A stretch of DNA of 64,000 nucleotides from Morinoia aosen (GCA_030386875.1 CM059562.1:62494201-62558200); one strand, 5' to 3'; counted from the stretch's first letter, positions 1-13,939 are shown. A program made the numbers and translations. Notes: generated from the letters alone by a model not told the origin.

Positions 1-1364
1 CGACTTCTAGACAGTGAGAGCAACGGCTATGTAGTAGTAGATGATAAAGTAAAAATTAATAAGAAAAGGTGCAATAGTAATATACTGAGCTAGTGTGAAC
101 AGCAACCAGGTTCTTTTCCGCAAGGCAAAGCTAGCCCCTGTTAGAGCTGCGAGCCCGTCCTGAGAGGAAATGCTAACATGGCTTCAGGATAGCCATAACC
201 ATACAAGTTAAATGTAGAAACCTGACCGTAATCAACCACGCACTCATTCGTTCACTGGGAAAATTACAAATCACACAAAAGAAAAAAAAAGCTCTCAGAA
301 GAACATGGAAACAAGGCCGTCCCAAAGCTGCTTGACTGCCACTGGACAAGTCAAACAGCTCTGTACAAACTGTGGACTTTGCTCCGGTTGTGTCTGTTGC
401 ATACTCCATGAAACCTGAGAACTGACTTCAGACCGCTCCCGCTGTGCGACCTCGCTCTCTATGTAGGTCCAGCGGTCTACCGCTGTAGCGTGAACTACAA
501 CATGAGGCCCTGAGAAATCTGCGGGGAAATTTGTCTCACAATCTTTGCGAAATGCTGTTGAACGTTGTGATTCTACACGAGAGACTTAATTCCCAGCGGC
601 TTGTAAAGTATTTGTTATAACCACTTATCGTGATAATCCGAAAACGAACTTTATTACGCCTGGCGTCAAACGATTTGAGTATGTTTTGAACTTCAAAAAG
701 AATTAAATTCCTGTTCAAACTCGTTGCTTAATATTGTGCAGCTTTCGAGAGCTTGACGTGATGCTTTCTTCAATCCTATTGTGAATTTTGTTCATCGCAC
801 CTCAGCAAGTGACTGCTCCAAACAAAAGATCGGACGGGTATGAATAAATAGAATAAAATAAGAAATATCAGTTGTGGCAGCTAACTTCACTTTCGAAGTC
901 TCACCTTATTCAAAGCAATTCACTCATCCAGAACTGGATAAGACAGCTCATATTCCGTATAGATGAAAGCAAAATAAACCGCGAAATACTAGGCTTTGAG
1001 AAACAATCAATCATTACAGGCAACTAGAATGCAGAAAGCCTCAAAGTAAAATCTAAAATATTCATCATGAGCAAGGTCAACAGTGCAGAAACTGAACTTC
1101 AGGGAATAGTGGTAAAATTCAACTGTGTAGATTTTCATTTCCATTTATTTAATCACATTTTATACATGTTCTGGTATTCAGTAAAAACTGTAAGATTTAA
1201 TTTTCTATGCCTGAAACTGTGTACTGCGATGGTAAGTTATAAAATTTGTCAATTTACGACCCTAGTTGATTTCCACTGATCATTTGTTTCTAAATTGCGG
1301 CTTTTAGGTACAGCGCCTTCTTATGCACTTCACTGTTAGGAATCACGTCAGGAATAATGTAACA
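1..1364. other. unassigned AT-rich DNA
   Basis: No protein domain, RNA gene or repeat could be recognised on either strand. The open frames here are short and lack recognisable motifs. Confidence 0.5.
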
Positions 1365-1576
1365 ATTTCCCACCAGTCCTCATTGTCACAATGTTGCACC
1401 AGTTCTCATTGTCACAATTTTGTACCAGTCCTCATTGTCACTATTTTGTACCAGTACTCATGGTCACATGTGCAGTATCGCCCCGGCAATTCTTGTCACA
1501 TGCAGTTTCGCTCCAGGCCTTATTTCTATAGTGTCTCACCAGTTCTCAATGTCACAGTTTCGCACCAGTCCTAAAT
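1365..1576. repeat. 26-bp minisatellite
   Basis: The unit CACCAGTCCTCATTGTCACA plus a short TTTTG-like spacer recurs with a 26-bp period: CACCAG or TACCAG starts at 1371, 1397, 1423 and 1449. The copies become degenerate after about 1470, with a last recognisable copy near 1540-1570. Short open frames in this stretch are translations of the repeat and are not treated as genes. Confidence 0.85.
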
Positions 1577-3461
1577 TACGCTGTACAATGCAATGCACGC
1601 CTGACAATTGGGATAATGCGTCATAGCAAGTGCAGAAAATGTTTCTCAGTAATTTTGAAATTTAATCAAAATTAAATTATTCATGCTAAAAATAATTCAA
1701 GATACGACGGCGAACGGCATATCTCCAAAGACAGATTTTAGAATCCTGTCATCACAAATTCTGAAGCTCACTTGATGGGCCAATTACCGCACGGACAGTC
1801 GATGCAAATTTCCCTCGGTTAGGCAACCGCAATTTAATCTAATTCGAGAGCTCGTCAGGAATGAGTGATGTGTAGGCTAACCCAAAATCCTAGTAGAAAG
1901 ACAACGGTGAAATTTCTAGAAATTGAGAAGAATGAAGTACGACTAGCAATATTAAGAAACGAAACATGAGAATGTGAGACGCTATGAGTAGATTTATTGA
2001 CAATTGAACATTGCAATATTAAACCGTCTAATTTTGTTTTTGTGTTACATCAAATACTGATGAGATGTATTGGTGTGACAGATGAGGCTGCACGTATAGT
2101 GCTTCTCACAGAAACACACACAACTATGTAACTTTTACTGGAAATTAGGCGCGCTAAGTTGAGGGTCATTTAAGGTTTTGGCAAGCAGTAATTGCTACGG
2201 CATTGAATGCGCTATGCCCAACGATTGCTTGGACAGGATGCAGCAGTCAATCCCGCATTTTCGAGGAAGCTGTAAAAGTCTTAAAAGCAGGATTGACTGT
2301 CGCACCCTGTACATTCGTGAATTTAACGCTTGCATTTACTCATATTTACCTTAACATAAACGTTTTATAATGAATAAGCATCCCATTCATTGTTACTTAC
2401 TAAAATTAACTAGTTGGCTTATTTTTTTCACAACTCTCCATGTGCTGCAGTGTTGAGATCTGTTGAAATATTCATCATTTGGCAAAAAAAAAAAAAAAAA
2501 ATGAGTGACATATTCCAGGGCTTTTGGCTTGGTTTTAAAACTGATCAGCGTGAATGAAACTGTTTTATTGACAAATTCTCTCAGAATGAGCTTAAATAAT
2601 TTACTTCTAAGATTCTGGAACTTTTTACAATTTTCCTGATTTTGAAAGGTTATTCTTTGTCTTAGGAGATATAATATCACCGCTCCTATAAAAGAACATA
2701 CGATCAGAATTGATGTTTTCACTCACAGGTCTCCCAAAGAACGCTCATCCATTGCTTTACCTCCGCTAGCGATGCCTTTGACTTATTTTTCAGAATTTCA
2801 GAAGATGATGTTTTGGTCTCGTTGGATACCTTACAGTTTGTTTTGAATACAGACAGAGTAGCAATTATCAATCGAGAAGTTATCACGAATGAACCACTTA
2901 CAGCGACCGACCACCGAAAATGCGACAATCCAATAATCGGATCAGAAATATTTGGAAACAAATATTTCACTCAAATGACGTAAATTGGTTACAGTGTAGC
3001 ATAATATAACCTTTGTGGGATTATTCCCAAGGTTTTATTCAGTAATTACTGAAAAATCCCTCGTTTCGAATTCTCACTGATGAACCGGTCCACGGCAGAG
3101 GCATCATGTGAGATGGGGGAAACAAAACTATTTGCCCACTCGGATATTCGCGTTTATTATTAAACTTTCAGAATTGTCTAACATACTCTAAACTCTGACA
3201 GATTATAATTCAAAACGAGTAAACTGAAGATGTACTACATTTTTTCAGATAGTGAAAGTACGCAGATTCATTTAGTGCAAAAGCATGCATGACTAATAGT
3301 AGAAGTATTCCATCACTTCAGTGAAAGGAATTAAAGGTAATAATTATCACCGTTTTAAAAGACTATTAATTAAGCACTGAAAAATGCCCAAACATTCTAG
3401 AGGTAGGTTGTAGAACAAGAATCTAGGTGGTTAGGTGAAAAATTTTGTCAGTCTTTAAAAA
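1577..3461. other. unassigned DNA, possible 5' end of Tc1 element
   Basis: Nothing coding was recognised. A run of 18 A lies at 2484-2501. The hexamer CAGTGT at 2992-2997, just after a TA, could be the left terminus of the decayed Tc1 element that follows. Its partner would be ACACTG at 4620-4625, giving a length of about 1.63 kb, typical for Tc1. The right side lacks a flanking TA, so this pairing is only a suggestion. Confidence 0.3.
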
Positions 3462-4510
3462 ATGTGCCACCGTTTCAGAATGTCGTCCAAAATAATTCAT
3501 GAAAAAGAGAATGAAGTCCCGAAATCGTTCCGGAAACAAATTATTCAACTTCCTTCGGGAGGAATTTTAAGCGAGAAGAATTTTACCGAATTAAATGCAA
3601 TAAGTTATTCAGTGAATATATATTTTAAAATGCGATCAGTTATTCGCAAAATTAAGAGCTTTGCTCAACCATTAACTTTCCAAGGTCAGGTGCACCGAGG
3701 AAGATCAGTATTTATGCGAGTCAACCAAGCTGAGCAGGGCTTAGAATAAACCGGTGACTACTCAAAAAATGTTACAAAATGATACCGAAACCTCCTGCAC
3801 AAATCTAAATAACAATTCATCAGAAGGGAGATGTAAAAATATTACATCAAAAGTAATATATCATGGAAAGTTCCCCTGGTAACTAGGACGTACGTTGCAA
3901 GCCGCCTAAAATTTGCGAAAAAATATTTAGACAAAGGAAATCAATTTTGGAAGACAATCCTTTGGTCAGATGAAGTCAAAACTGGATTGTTTGAATGTGA
4001 TCCTGCTGGTCGTTTTTGGAAGGCAGAAGGGAAAGCGAGTGAGCCTAAAAGTACACTACAACTGCGAAGCTCAAGGGTTGTAACATAATGGTTTGGGGTT
4101 TTTCTTTGGGCACATTTGGGGCACATCAATGAAGGAACAATAGATGGGGCCGAGTATCGTGACAATTTGAAGAAAAATATCATCCCGAGTTCCGAGCGTT
4201 TATTTAAAATTGGCTTCTGGACGCTCCAACAAGACAGAAACCTTAAGCACACTACAAAAAATTGAGAATGGTTGTATGTATGCAGAATCAATGTTTTCCA
4301 GAGGGCAAACCTATACCGCTGGATTTCAACCCGATTGAAAATCTTTGGGGAACACTGAAGAATCAGATTATTCAAAGAAGTCCAGAAAATCGTGCAGAGT
4401 TGACAAAATGTGCGTAGTAGAATATGTGAAAATCGCACCACAAACTTGCAAGCACCTAATTTCATCACATGAAAACCGTTTATGAGCAGAGACAAAAAAT
4501 AAATGCTATT
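3462..4510 (+). pseudogene. Tc1-family transposase, decayed
   Basis: This is the remnant of a DD34E cut-and-paste transposase that would bind terminal inverted repeats and integrate at TA. An N-terminal helix-turn-helix part is readable at 3486-3745 (KSFRKQIIQL, then SVIRKIKSFAQPLTFQG, the usual end of the paired-like domain). After a gap, the catalytic core reads LKFAKKYLDKGNQFWKTILW with SDE at about 3900-3975 (first Asp). It continues in other frames to QQD (second Asp, about 4231) and to DFNPIENLWGTLKNQI (catalytic Glu, about 4325-4370). Several stops and frame changes lie between these blocks, so the gene is dead. Family assignment is firm from the motif order; the exact ends are not. 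Confidence 0.85.
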
Positions 4511-4625
4511 CGACTTAATATTGAATATTGAATAGTTTGGTTGAATACTATCGTCCCGAACCATGCACGATTTTATAGTTTTTGAATCCGTACAGTTGAA
4601 AAATATGCTGTTTTAATTCACACTG

Positions 4626-7600
4626 TCAGTTTATCCATTGAAAACTATATTCCTATCAGACATTCGTGTATGCTGGCCTACTTATAGATAAATAAAATTT
4701 GCGGTAAAATTTCACACGTGGAAATACTTCGCCCCTTCTCAGTATGACAATGAGCTTTCCCTCTTCGAAATGAGCATAAAATCGACAAGAACTTGTTTTT
4801 ATCCTAAAATAAAATGCGAAAAATATTTCAATCCGACACTGTTTTCAAAAATGCATCGTATTACTGAACATTTTTCAATATAATGATTTTAACGTTTGAT
4901 GAGCTTCAAATACTATCAATTACAGAATGAGTTAATAATGTGATTGCAGCTGCATCGCTAGATCTTGAAGGAATTTGTTTCGTATTCCATAATCCAGACA
5001 TTGAAGTACACTATTTCTCATCGGAATTGACGACTTCGTTGATAAAGGTCCGAGAAATTTTCGACTGTATTTAAATCTGAAAAAAATCCTCGCCTAATGA
5101 TTTGATTATTTTCTCTGGATTCAAGCCGAGCAATATGTGTCTTGGTTGCTCTGACAGAATGCAAAGAGCATTGCCTAGAGTGAACCCTGTATTTTTGTTA
5201 GGAAATGTTTATTTCCAGGCCAAGGAAGATGAGCATCATATTAAAGTTCGTAGTATTTAGCTGAGTTAATTCTTACCCACTATGAATCATTATTTTATTT
5301 GTTCATTTTTGTTCACATTATAATTGGTATTCACATTTATGGCTTATTTACCTATTTCACCTTTCATTATTTGTAGTCTCAGACCACAACATCGCACCGC
5401 CCCAACTAAGATGGCGACCAAAATTAGGATGCGACTCCAATTCCAACCATCCATCAGGGCCATCCTAGCTTACTTGCTCTTGCCTCATCAATAAACAGTT
5501 CGAGCCGCGATTGTTGGCCCTGTCTACCCTCAATGACATGTGCGAACTTGTTAACGGAGATTATTTTCTGGAGATCCATCGCTTCCCATAGTTTCATAGA
5601 TTCTTTTTTTAGTGGCTTTTTGATATATTGTCAATGTAAGCATTTGTAAAATTTCACTTCATGTTTTTTCCAGAGCACTTTACCTCCTATTTCTTCATAC
5701 TCTTTAACCTCTCGCCAGGGCAAGACTTTCATTTGGCATTCATCACACTACAACTTTCGATTTGAAGCCTCTTTCCAACGTCTTTGCATGGAGTGCCCTA
5801 AAATGGCGGCATAACATATTTGAAATAGAAACACCAAAAATATCATTAGCAGTTTTCTCGATAATGTTTACCCTCCCTACACGTGTAGGATCTTTATCAG
5901 GCTTCTTATTAAATTTTAAGAGAACTGACAAAAATTTCGGCTCCCCTTGCTAAGTAAACGGAAACAAGGATAATAAAACGTATTACAGTTATCAAGGGTG
6001 GCCCTGTAGAAATGGCTACGGCAAATAAGTTTATTCGGGAAAAAGAATCTGTTACACTTAAGATGAGGTAATAGCAATGCAATGAAGGTGCAATAAACTT
6101 CAGCCTATATCGTAGCATATATATTTATACAGCATATATGCTACGAAAATCTACTATAAAAGATTTAGACTGATTGAGCTCGTTTGAAACCCCTTCTGTG
6201 TCATGCTTGTTCAAATGTCACTTGAGAAAATTGCAATGCTCTCGAAAATGAGGCCATGGACATCTATAGTATAGTGAAGAAAAAATCGAAGAAAATTTCC
6301 GGACCAATCCAAACTTGCATTCACGCTTCATTGCTTCCGTAATTCTGCGTTCAAAGAAAGTAAGAGGCACTGCATTCTACGCCGTACGATCATTTTTTAT
6401 GGGGGGAGGAATATTATCTGCTGGGCATCTCTGTGAACACCCAGGATATTTAGAACAATCTCGACGATTGCTCGTAAAGAGATTTGGGGGTTCAACAAGA
6501 AGCCTTCTGGCGGCTGGGCGGCGGAAGCTTTGGTCACTAGAAAAACGTGGGAAATGAACAGTGCCAAACAAACAGTGACCTAGTGTAGCGCTAAAAACGT
6601 AAATGCAAGGAACAGCTTTCAAAAAAATATGAGGTAGTCTAGACAGACGAGATCAAAATTGATACGCTTTGAAGTAACCCAACGTTCTGTGCCTGTGGTT
6701 GAAGGCCAGAGCTTATAACTTTGAAAAAGTATTAAAAGTTTGAATGACACTTTTTTGTGAAAAATTTGTCTCAGAAGATTTAAAGTATTTTCAACGTAGG
6801 AAATACGAGGCATCTAATGGTTACCGTCGATCTTGTCCAATAACTTCCGTTCGTTTCCCGGTAAAAATTAAAATAAAATTGGAATGTTTCCCTCTGACGT
6901 CAAATAAACAAATTTTTAGACGAACGCTGGTCTCATTCTAGATCGTCTGAGTAGATTGTCCGTGGGTTACCAATGTTTTCGACAAAGTGTTTATTGGGAA
7001 GTTCTTATTATCATTATATATGATCAGCGAATGCACGAAACTTCACGTTTTAAGCATTTATTCTGCTTTTGTTTGTGACGGAATGAATGTCTTACAAAGT
7101 TTTCTTAGTTCTGTCATATTTTATTTTTAGTTCTGTAATATATGTTCTGTTGTGATGGTTTTTTGTATATGGTATCCTCGCATCGTTCAGCAACTGTAAA
7201 ATGAAGTTGTATTACCGTCGATGATTTTATTTTTTGCGGATATGTAAAGTATTCGGCTACTCTTTAATGCTAACATGTGGTATGTCAGTATTTTTCAAGT
7301 ATTTTTTTTTAATTTTTCAATATTCAGTTTTCATTTTTTTCATGTAAATTGCAAAAATTTTAGATCAGTACCTTTTGCGGAAGTAGGGTGATAAAATCAG
7401 GTCGTCTTTGAATATTCTTCTAAAACTGCTAGAAGAAATAATGTTTAATGGCTGCATTTTTAGCGCACTGCTCTATGAAAAACATTATATCGACAAATGA
7501 AATCCAATACAAAATGACTAATGTTAAGACCAGTAGAAAAACGACACTCAGTAACTTGTCACAAGCTCAATGGCGTTAATTACACTCGAGCAATGCATGT

Positions 7601-9660
7601 ATTGGCATGGAGTCTATAAATTCTGTTACAATTGTCTCTCGTTCTTGTTCCTGCCAAGTTCACCGCCAAGTTGTCCGATCTTTCTCTTGTGTTCTGAACT
7701 TTGCCATTTTTTATCCCTTACTTTAAACGTTTGAAAGTTTTACTTTCTATTTTTCGTCCTCGCTTGTCTGTCTTTTTCCTAAATGCAATTCTGAAGCTCA
7801 AATAAAGCATGATGTTTCTGATGCTTCTGGCTAGCCCGAATAATCGTCAACAGGTCATGTCACAGTGTCGGAACTATCGCTTCATTTAGCCTGTCGTGTG
7901 TCGAAGTCTCAGAAGCAGTTGAAAAATTTGTTTGGAAAAAATGAGCCATTAGTTTCAACTTAACTTGAGCCGTCGAGAAACTCGTTACAAAGTATCCTCA
8001 TACTTTTCAAAAAGCCGATTTGTATCTTTGCTAAAATTTTCAAATTTAATTACTCAATAATTCATGATGTGTAATGTGACGCGAAGGAAAATTGATGCAT
8101 ATACTTAACACGCAAATTTCTAATACTTTTCTTTCGCACCTTTTTATTTGTTCCTGAAATAAAAAAGATGTCAATAAATAAAAGGTGTCAATGAATAAAA
8201 GATGTCAAACTGACCAACGGAGACAAATATGACCGATCAATTAATTGCTGTTTGTCAACACAATAAGTGCAAACCTCTGATTACTATTTTCTTTCCTAGA
8301 ACTACATGTTTTCCAATTTTTACAAGGCCATCAATTTCGATGCTTTAACCTACAAAATGAAATGACTAGGGACGAAGCAATACCATTGTATCAGCTCTAA
8401 CCCTACGATAATGAATGGTAGCAATGGGAATGAATTAAGATTTAGCTAGAGAAGACATCAGAGCTGAATGGAAATCGCTATGGTAATTTTAAGGAGGAAA
8501 TTAAAAGCGAACAATCAACAGCAGATGTATTGTAGTTTCTTTAGTTTCAAGACGACATCGTTGTCCATTGAAGTAGGTTATAATTTAGAAACCTTTTATA
8601 TTAACTTGATTAGTTTAAGGATCGACGTATCCTGTAACGGAAAGACAAGAAAACTGAGTACAAACTAAACAAGCTTACAGAAAGTTACTATGTTTCAGTT
8701 ATAGGCACCTTGTTTTGTTCATGAACAGGAATCTCCCTCTGCTCCCACAAACAATAACGCAGGCTTGTTTATAGTATAACCAGGCGACTCGCCGACGATG
8801 GGCCTCCACAACTACAAGGAAAGTCCAAGCGCCACCGAAGAAGTTGACATGCGCCGCGTATTCTTATCTGAACAATGTACAGGTTCAGTTCAAAGTTACG
8901 TTCACTGGGACACGATAATATAAAGTATTCAACTAATTCACGAAAGTATGACAATATAATCAATATAATAGTTTCATTATACCTACCTAGTTTACGTACC
9001 TATTTGTCGCCTTCAAAAGGGACCACAAACAAGAGCTTCTGTGAAGCTTTTAGAAAGAGGAAAATAGAGTAAGAATAGTTCCACTCTATTATACCAAGAA
9101 AGTTAATTTGTTAGGAATCATGCAAATAAGCATGGTTTAATTTTAATTAGTTAATTTAAGGACATCGCCTCAAGTAAGTTAAGTTAATTCTGCTTTCACG
9201 CAGCCAATACATTAGTTAAAGGTTTAATTCTGCGTATCGCAGCCGATAAGGTAATCCGCCACACGGGCAGCCAGAGGGTCACAGACAGCTCCTCTACTTC
9301 TAGTTTAAGGTAGTTTAGTTCAATTTATTAATTCGTTTTTAATATGAAAGATTAAAACCGGCATTAAGCCAAACTCACGAACAAACCAAAGAGAGGAACT
9401 AAAGGGGTGCAAACATGCAAAATTATGTTTCAATAAAACGAAATCACAGTCACATAAACTAAACATTAGGCGGAAATGAAGAAACTTAACGAAAATGCAC
9501 TTAATGTGCGAACAAAACGGCTCTTAAATCGAATCTCCTACTGCCTCCGCAAGACCCGCCTATCACACCTCCAATTGCAGGTGTAAAACAATTGACTGCA
9601 TTCAAGCGCACGCTAAATTTTCAAACTCAATTTTGAGGGTCACGGCATAAGAATCAAATT
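4626..9660. other. unassigned AT-rich DNA
   Basis: No recognisable protein domain or RNA gene. Small local repeats only: an AATAAAAGATGTCAA-like unit three times at 8160-8210, and a 22-bp direct repeat containing TTAATTCTGC near 9185 and 9222. A TATAAA at about 7614 and AATAAA at about 7800 could suggest a solo LTR, but no matching ends or target duplication were found. Confidence 0.45.
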
Positions 9661-9664
9661 TTCA

Positions 9665-10560
9665 CTATCGCACTCAAAAGGTGGCGATTCATGAACCATT
9701 CAGTGACTGGAGACAAGTAACTTCAGGATCTCGCTCCTCATCACCATCCATTTCGTTGCCTATGACTTCGGAATCATAAGGAAAATTAACAGATTTATAG
9801 ATGACACAAAAATTTGCCACGTGGCGTTCACTCAGCGAGGTACAATTACTATCCAAGCAGACCTATAATCGTTTTCTTTGAGGGAGTGAAACCTGGTAAA
9901 ACAACTCTAACGTCGAAAATGGTCGGTAAGCGCATCCGAGGTAATAATCGGTACTTCTTACGTACCATGAATGAAACTGCAATTGATTTAGTAGATCAAC
10001 CAAGAGATTTTAGCATCACTGTCTAAAAATCTTAAGCATAGTAGACAAGCGGAAAGAAATATTATGAAGGCATACAGAATTATTGGCTTCATTGCAAGAA
10101 AGTGATTATACTACTCCAAGACCGGCACTTACCCGACTATATAAAGAATATACTCAGTACAACTCTGGTGACCTACTCTGAGAGGAGATATCCGCGAAAT
10201 GAAGCAAACTTATCATAAAACAACGAAATGGATTCCGAATTGCGTAATCTCTGCTACGAGCGACGTCCTAACTATGAACTATTAAACTCATTTCCCTCGA
10301 AGAACAGAGATTACGAGATCAATAAATGGAGACCATCTAATATCCTAACAGCTTTAGTGATGCTACCCCATGGCAGGTTTTCGATACTAAGGACAAAGTC
10401 CAAATAAGAAATGAAGGCTGGAATTAGGAAAAAAAATGAAAAGACAGCTCAAGCTCTAACCGTTTTCCATTGTAAAATTTAAGAAATCTAGAACCTTCTC
10501 CGAGAAAATGTTGTCGCTGCAATGATCACGCTCAAAAATCATGTCGACCATAACTGGGTT
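9665..10560 (+). pseudogene. CR1-like LINE reverse transcriptase, 3' half, decayed
   Basis: This is a remnant of the C-terminal half of a non-LTR retrotransposon RT. In order it shows FSDWRQVTSG (segment before the RT B motif, about 9695), FIDDTKI (altered F-A-D-D active-site box, about 9790) and the thumb-like stretch NETAIDLVDQPRDFSITVSK followed by AERNIMKAYRIIGFIARK (9968-10104). It then shows LYKEYTQYNSGDLL (about 10138) and MDSELRNLCYERRPNYELLN (10230-10290), the segment that normally reads near LRNLSYEERL. The C-terminal block RENVVAA with HVDHNW closes it near 10555. Stops and frame changes are frequent. Upstream RT and endonuclease parts are absent, as expected for a 5'-truncated LINE copy. 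Confidence 0.75.
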
Positions 10561-10605
10561 GGCATTCCCTCAGTATTCTAACGTACGAAAGTTGACCACA
10601 GAGTG

Positions 10606-10820
10606 CCAACAATTTTGTGCCCACGTTACCGTTATTGCAAGCACCGTTATTTAACTGCCACTGGCATCTGGTTGTCATCGACATCAGTATGTAGGAGTCC
10701 ACTCTGCAGTGGACATCGAGCAAGAAATTACGGGCAAAATATACTGAGTAATTAAGTAATAAGGTAAAAGTGTGCTTTCGAAAGAGGATAGTATAGTGTT
10801 CTGGGACGTTAAAGGGTTAG
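10606..10820 (-). mobile_element. piggyBac-type MITE, second diverged copy
   Basis: The sequence aligns along its length with the reverse complement of the MITE at 14166-14384. Shared blocks are TTACCGTTAT, CACTGGCAT, GAAAGAGGA and the terminus GGGACGTTAAAGGG (10803-10816), followed by TTAG where TTAA is expected. The other end (10606-10624) is strongly mutated but still ends in GCCCAC. It lies directly behind the LINE remnant. It is non-coding and would need a transposase in trans. Confidence 0.7.
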
Positions 10821-12229
10821 CCGGAATTCAAGGGAGATAAGAAGAGAAAAACTGCATACGTAGTTCGGAAGGCATCATCAAAAGCTGCGTTTCTTCATGG
10901 GAAGTATTTACGATTTCATTGGTGTTGCCTCATCGAATACTAACTTGAACATGGCATGTGAAAAGAGGATCCGTTTTCCCGAATCCACCCACAAACACCA
11001 AATAAAGGTCATATCATGGGATATAATTTTGTGTAATGTCCGCGATCAGAGATATTGTGTTAAGTAAACGCACCAATGCTTATGCGTGAAAATTGATGAC
11101 TAGGTATGGTTCATTTTAATTTGTGTCTGTGCGTTATTGGTGTCTGGCGGCAGAGAACTCAGGGACAACTCGAGATGGGGCCACTTGGCTCGTTTCTGCT
11201 GCAATTTCCTAGTCTATGCAATATGATTCATAATTCACTGTAACAAAACGTTGTCAAGATAAGAATAAAATTTTTCAGAAGAAAATGCTGCCAAGATACG
11301 AGGGAAACATTTTTTCTTTCGAAGGGAGTATAGAACAGCAGATAACAGGCAGAACTCCAGAAGCTAATTTTCTCCCAAAGAACATGATTCACGACCTCTG
11401 TGTGAAATTTTCGGTGTGCTGTAATGCACACGTCCGTCGAAATGCCGCGGCACTGTGAGTGAGAAAAGTAGCTCACCTGCTGAGCACCTGAATTATACTG
11501 TAGAATATTCGGCCACCGCTATCGCTTAAGAAGACTTATCAGACCGGCATTACAAAATCTCCAGGACCAGCGAGAGCAATCTCGAAAGAATTGTTTTCTG
11601 AAGTGCTCTGAAATCGATATCTTTTTTCATTTATTATGCACATTCATGGAACAATTCTCATATATTCATACAATAATTATTTCAAAGTGTTATTAGAATT
11701 TTTTCATGCTTTCATAATTTATTTTATTGAGTTTATGGTCTATTTTATTGAGAGCAATAATTTTTGAGTTCCACAAAAGATTCGGCATCGTTTTTACCCC
11801 GAAACACTCGAGTTATGTAAATATTTTTCCTGACAAAGTTTAAACCCAATTCGAAACAAACATTTATTGTACGCATATGCATTGTTGCGAGCAGCCCATG
11901 TGAATAAACGCAATATCTAACAATCAGCAATACATCGGGAGAGTCGCGTGTTTCTCTCAGCATCTCATGTTCGGGACCAGGGTTCTTAGACGCCATCACC
12001 TAACAAGGCTCTTGCGACTCAGGTTACTCCAATTGCAGTAAGACAAAACCCTGGAAGCCTGGCAGGAATACATTGCAAGGAGCGTAAACGACAATGGAGA
12101 TGAGAAGGTGCGACTTCTCATCTTGCCGGTCACGTTTGACTCTCGCCACCCAACGTGTTCTGTCTCACAGACTCGCGCCTGAGCTAAATATTCGAGAGAT
12201 TTTTTTGAGCGACCGGGCATATGGTTGTT
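10821..12229. other. unassigned DNA
   Basis: No domain, RNA gene or clear repeat was recognised on either strand. Confidence 0.4.
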
Positions 12230-12517
12230 AGCCGGAAAGGGTTTTAACTTGTAACAACTTGTTGTTGACTCCGTGAGTCCGTGCTGTGAGGACGTGCTCT
12301 GTCCTCGGTCGGAAACAAAGTGTCACTATTGGTTAGAAAAAATGTACTCCTAACCAAAATGGGTATCCACTCACGCCATGAGGATTCAAATGTGATTTAA
12401 ACATATCATTCATCAAAATTATTAAACTAAAAGTGTAATATTCACTCTAAAAAGAGTGTGGAAGGGAAAGTGTTCAACCTTCATCTAGCAATGAACCGAG
12501 TGTTCTCAATCTTCAAC

Positions 12518-13340
12518 ATGGCGCCCAAGAAGCGAGGCAGCAACAGCAGCAGCAGCAGCAGGAGCAGTAACAACAACAGCAGTGAGCTTCAGTCGAAGTT
12601 TGGGCCATATCCTGATGTGTCTAGCTTAACGAAAGAAGGCCAGGAAGTGATTTTCTGTCCTAATAAAATACTTCGACTCAGCGATGACAAAATTTATTAT
12701 TAAAATTGAAAATATGGAAAGCGAATTGAGTAAGATTAAAACAATATTTGAATCAATAGCGGAATAAGAAGCAGAACACAAAGAAATTCTCGAAGAACAG
12801 AATGAAAAAATAATTAGATTAGCCTCCCGTCTCGACCGCTTGGAAAAAAATGATCAGCGCCGAGATTTAGAAGACAAAAAATGCACTCTCGTCATTTCTG
12901 GGAAGGGACTACCGCAATCACACACAAACGAAAGCTGCAAATAAATAGTCTGCCAGCTCCTGAAGGACCAATATCAACATCAACATCAGGCTCTACAACA
13001 CTGACATCACGTCAGCTACCAGAATGGGGAAAAAAACAGTAACTGGGAACGTAGATCTAAGAAACATTGCATTTGAACTAAAACATTATAACAAGAAGCC
13101 TGAAATCCTCACCGCCTGCCAAGAAAAGAAATTGAAGTTCTTCATTTAATGAATGCCTGATACCTTCACGAGCTAAAACCATGTACATTCCGAGAGTAGC
13201 CAAAAGGAAATTCCCGGAGAAAATAAGAATTCCGAGAACACAAGACGGAAACATCTTCGTATCTCACCCCGGAAACCCAGATTCAAGACACCACCAGATC
13301 GACACGCCAGAAGACCTCGAGCAATACCTGATGCTATAAC
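12518..13340 (+). pseudogene. LINE ORF1 remnant, coiled coil plus RNA-binding-like part
   Basis: The likely start is the ATG at 12518 (MAPKKRG, then a Ser/Asn-rich low-complexity run encoded by AGC and AAC repeats). After a frameshift near 12700 the reading continues with MESELSKIKTIFESIAE, a stop, and EAEHKEILEEQNEKIIRLAS followed by RLDRLEKNDQRRD, a clear heptad-type coiled coil. CTLVISGKG then looks like the first strand of an RRM-like domain. The C-terminus reads YIPRVAKRKFPEKIRIPRTQ and ends with DTPEDLEQYLML. This is the usual layout of a LINE nucleic-acid-chaperone ORF1. It is broken by stops and frame changes. Confidence 0.7.
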
Positions 13341-13939
13341 TGAACATGTCAGCGAAACAGGTCTTGGGTGACTGGTCTCGGGCGATCACCTCAATTAGAT
13401 ATCATGTCAGTTTCACCTTAATTAGATATCAGTTTAACCTCAATCTAGACAAATGTATAACAGATGTGGGTAAACACTTATGACAGCTGTATGTGAACTT
13501 TTGTAACAACTCCATCAGCAATTTTTACCTAGCAATGTTACAGTGGAATTTAGATTTCCACCTTGTTTGCTCTCCTACCTTATTGGTATGAAAACTTTTA
13601 TTTTTTTCATTTTTTACCACTAAAGTCATTATAAAGTGTAAACCATATTAGCTGATTATGTCATTGTCGTCAAAATGTTTAAAAACTTATTACTAGTTGT
13701 ATGAAAAATTTGTGTCAACGCCCTCAGCAAGTAGTACGTACCAACGTTGTGATATTGAACTCACATATTATTCGCTCATGGACTGTGTTTGTGTACTCAC
13801 GAAATTTTGCTAGATTTTTACTCTTTTCTCTCTTACTTCCTAAGCTAGTTTTTAGGCAGGAATAACATCCTTTTAATTTTGACTCCGTATTGCTTCTTTA
13901 AAGTTATGTATTACTTACTTCTTACTGTTTATTAATTTT
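13341..13939 (+). other. spacer between LINE ORF1 and ORF2
   Basis: No coding signal. It contains an imperfect direct repeat TTAGATATCA near 13396 and 13421. It is either a genuine inter-ORF region of this LINE family or includes an unrecognised insertion. Confidence 0.4.

Noticed and set aside
3941-4564. 207-codon minus-strand open frame
   Set aside because: It is the antisense of the Tc1 transposase remnant, whose motifs read on the plus strand.
7522-7860. Possible solo LTR (TATAAA near 7614, AATAAA near 7800)
   Set aside because: No matching TG/CA ends with a target duplication and no second copy in the window.
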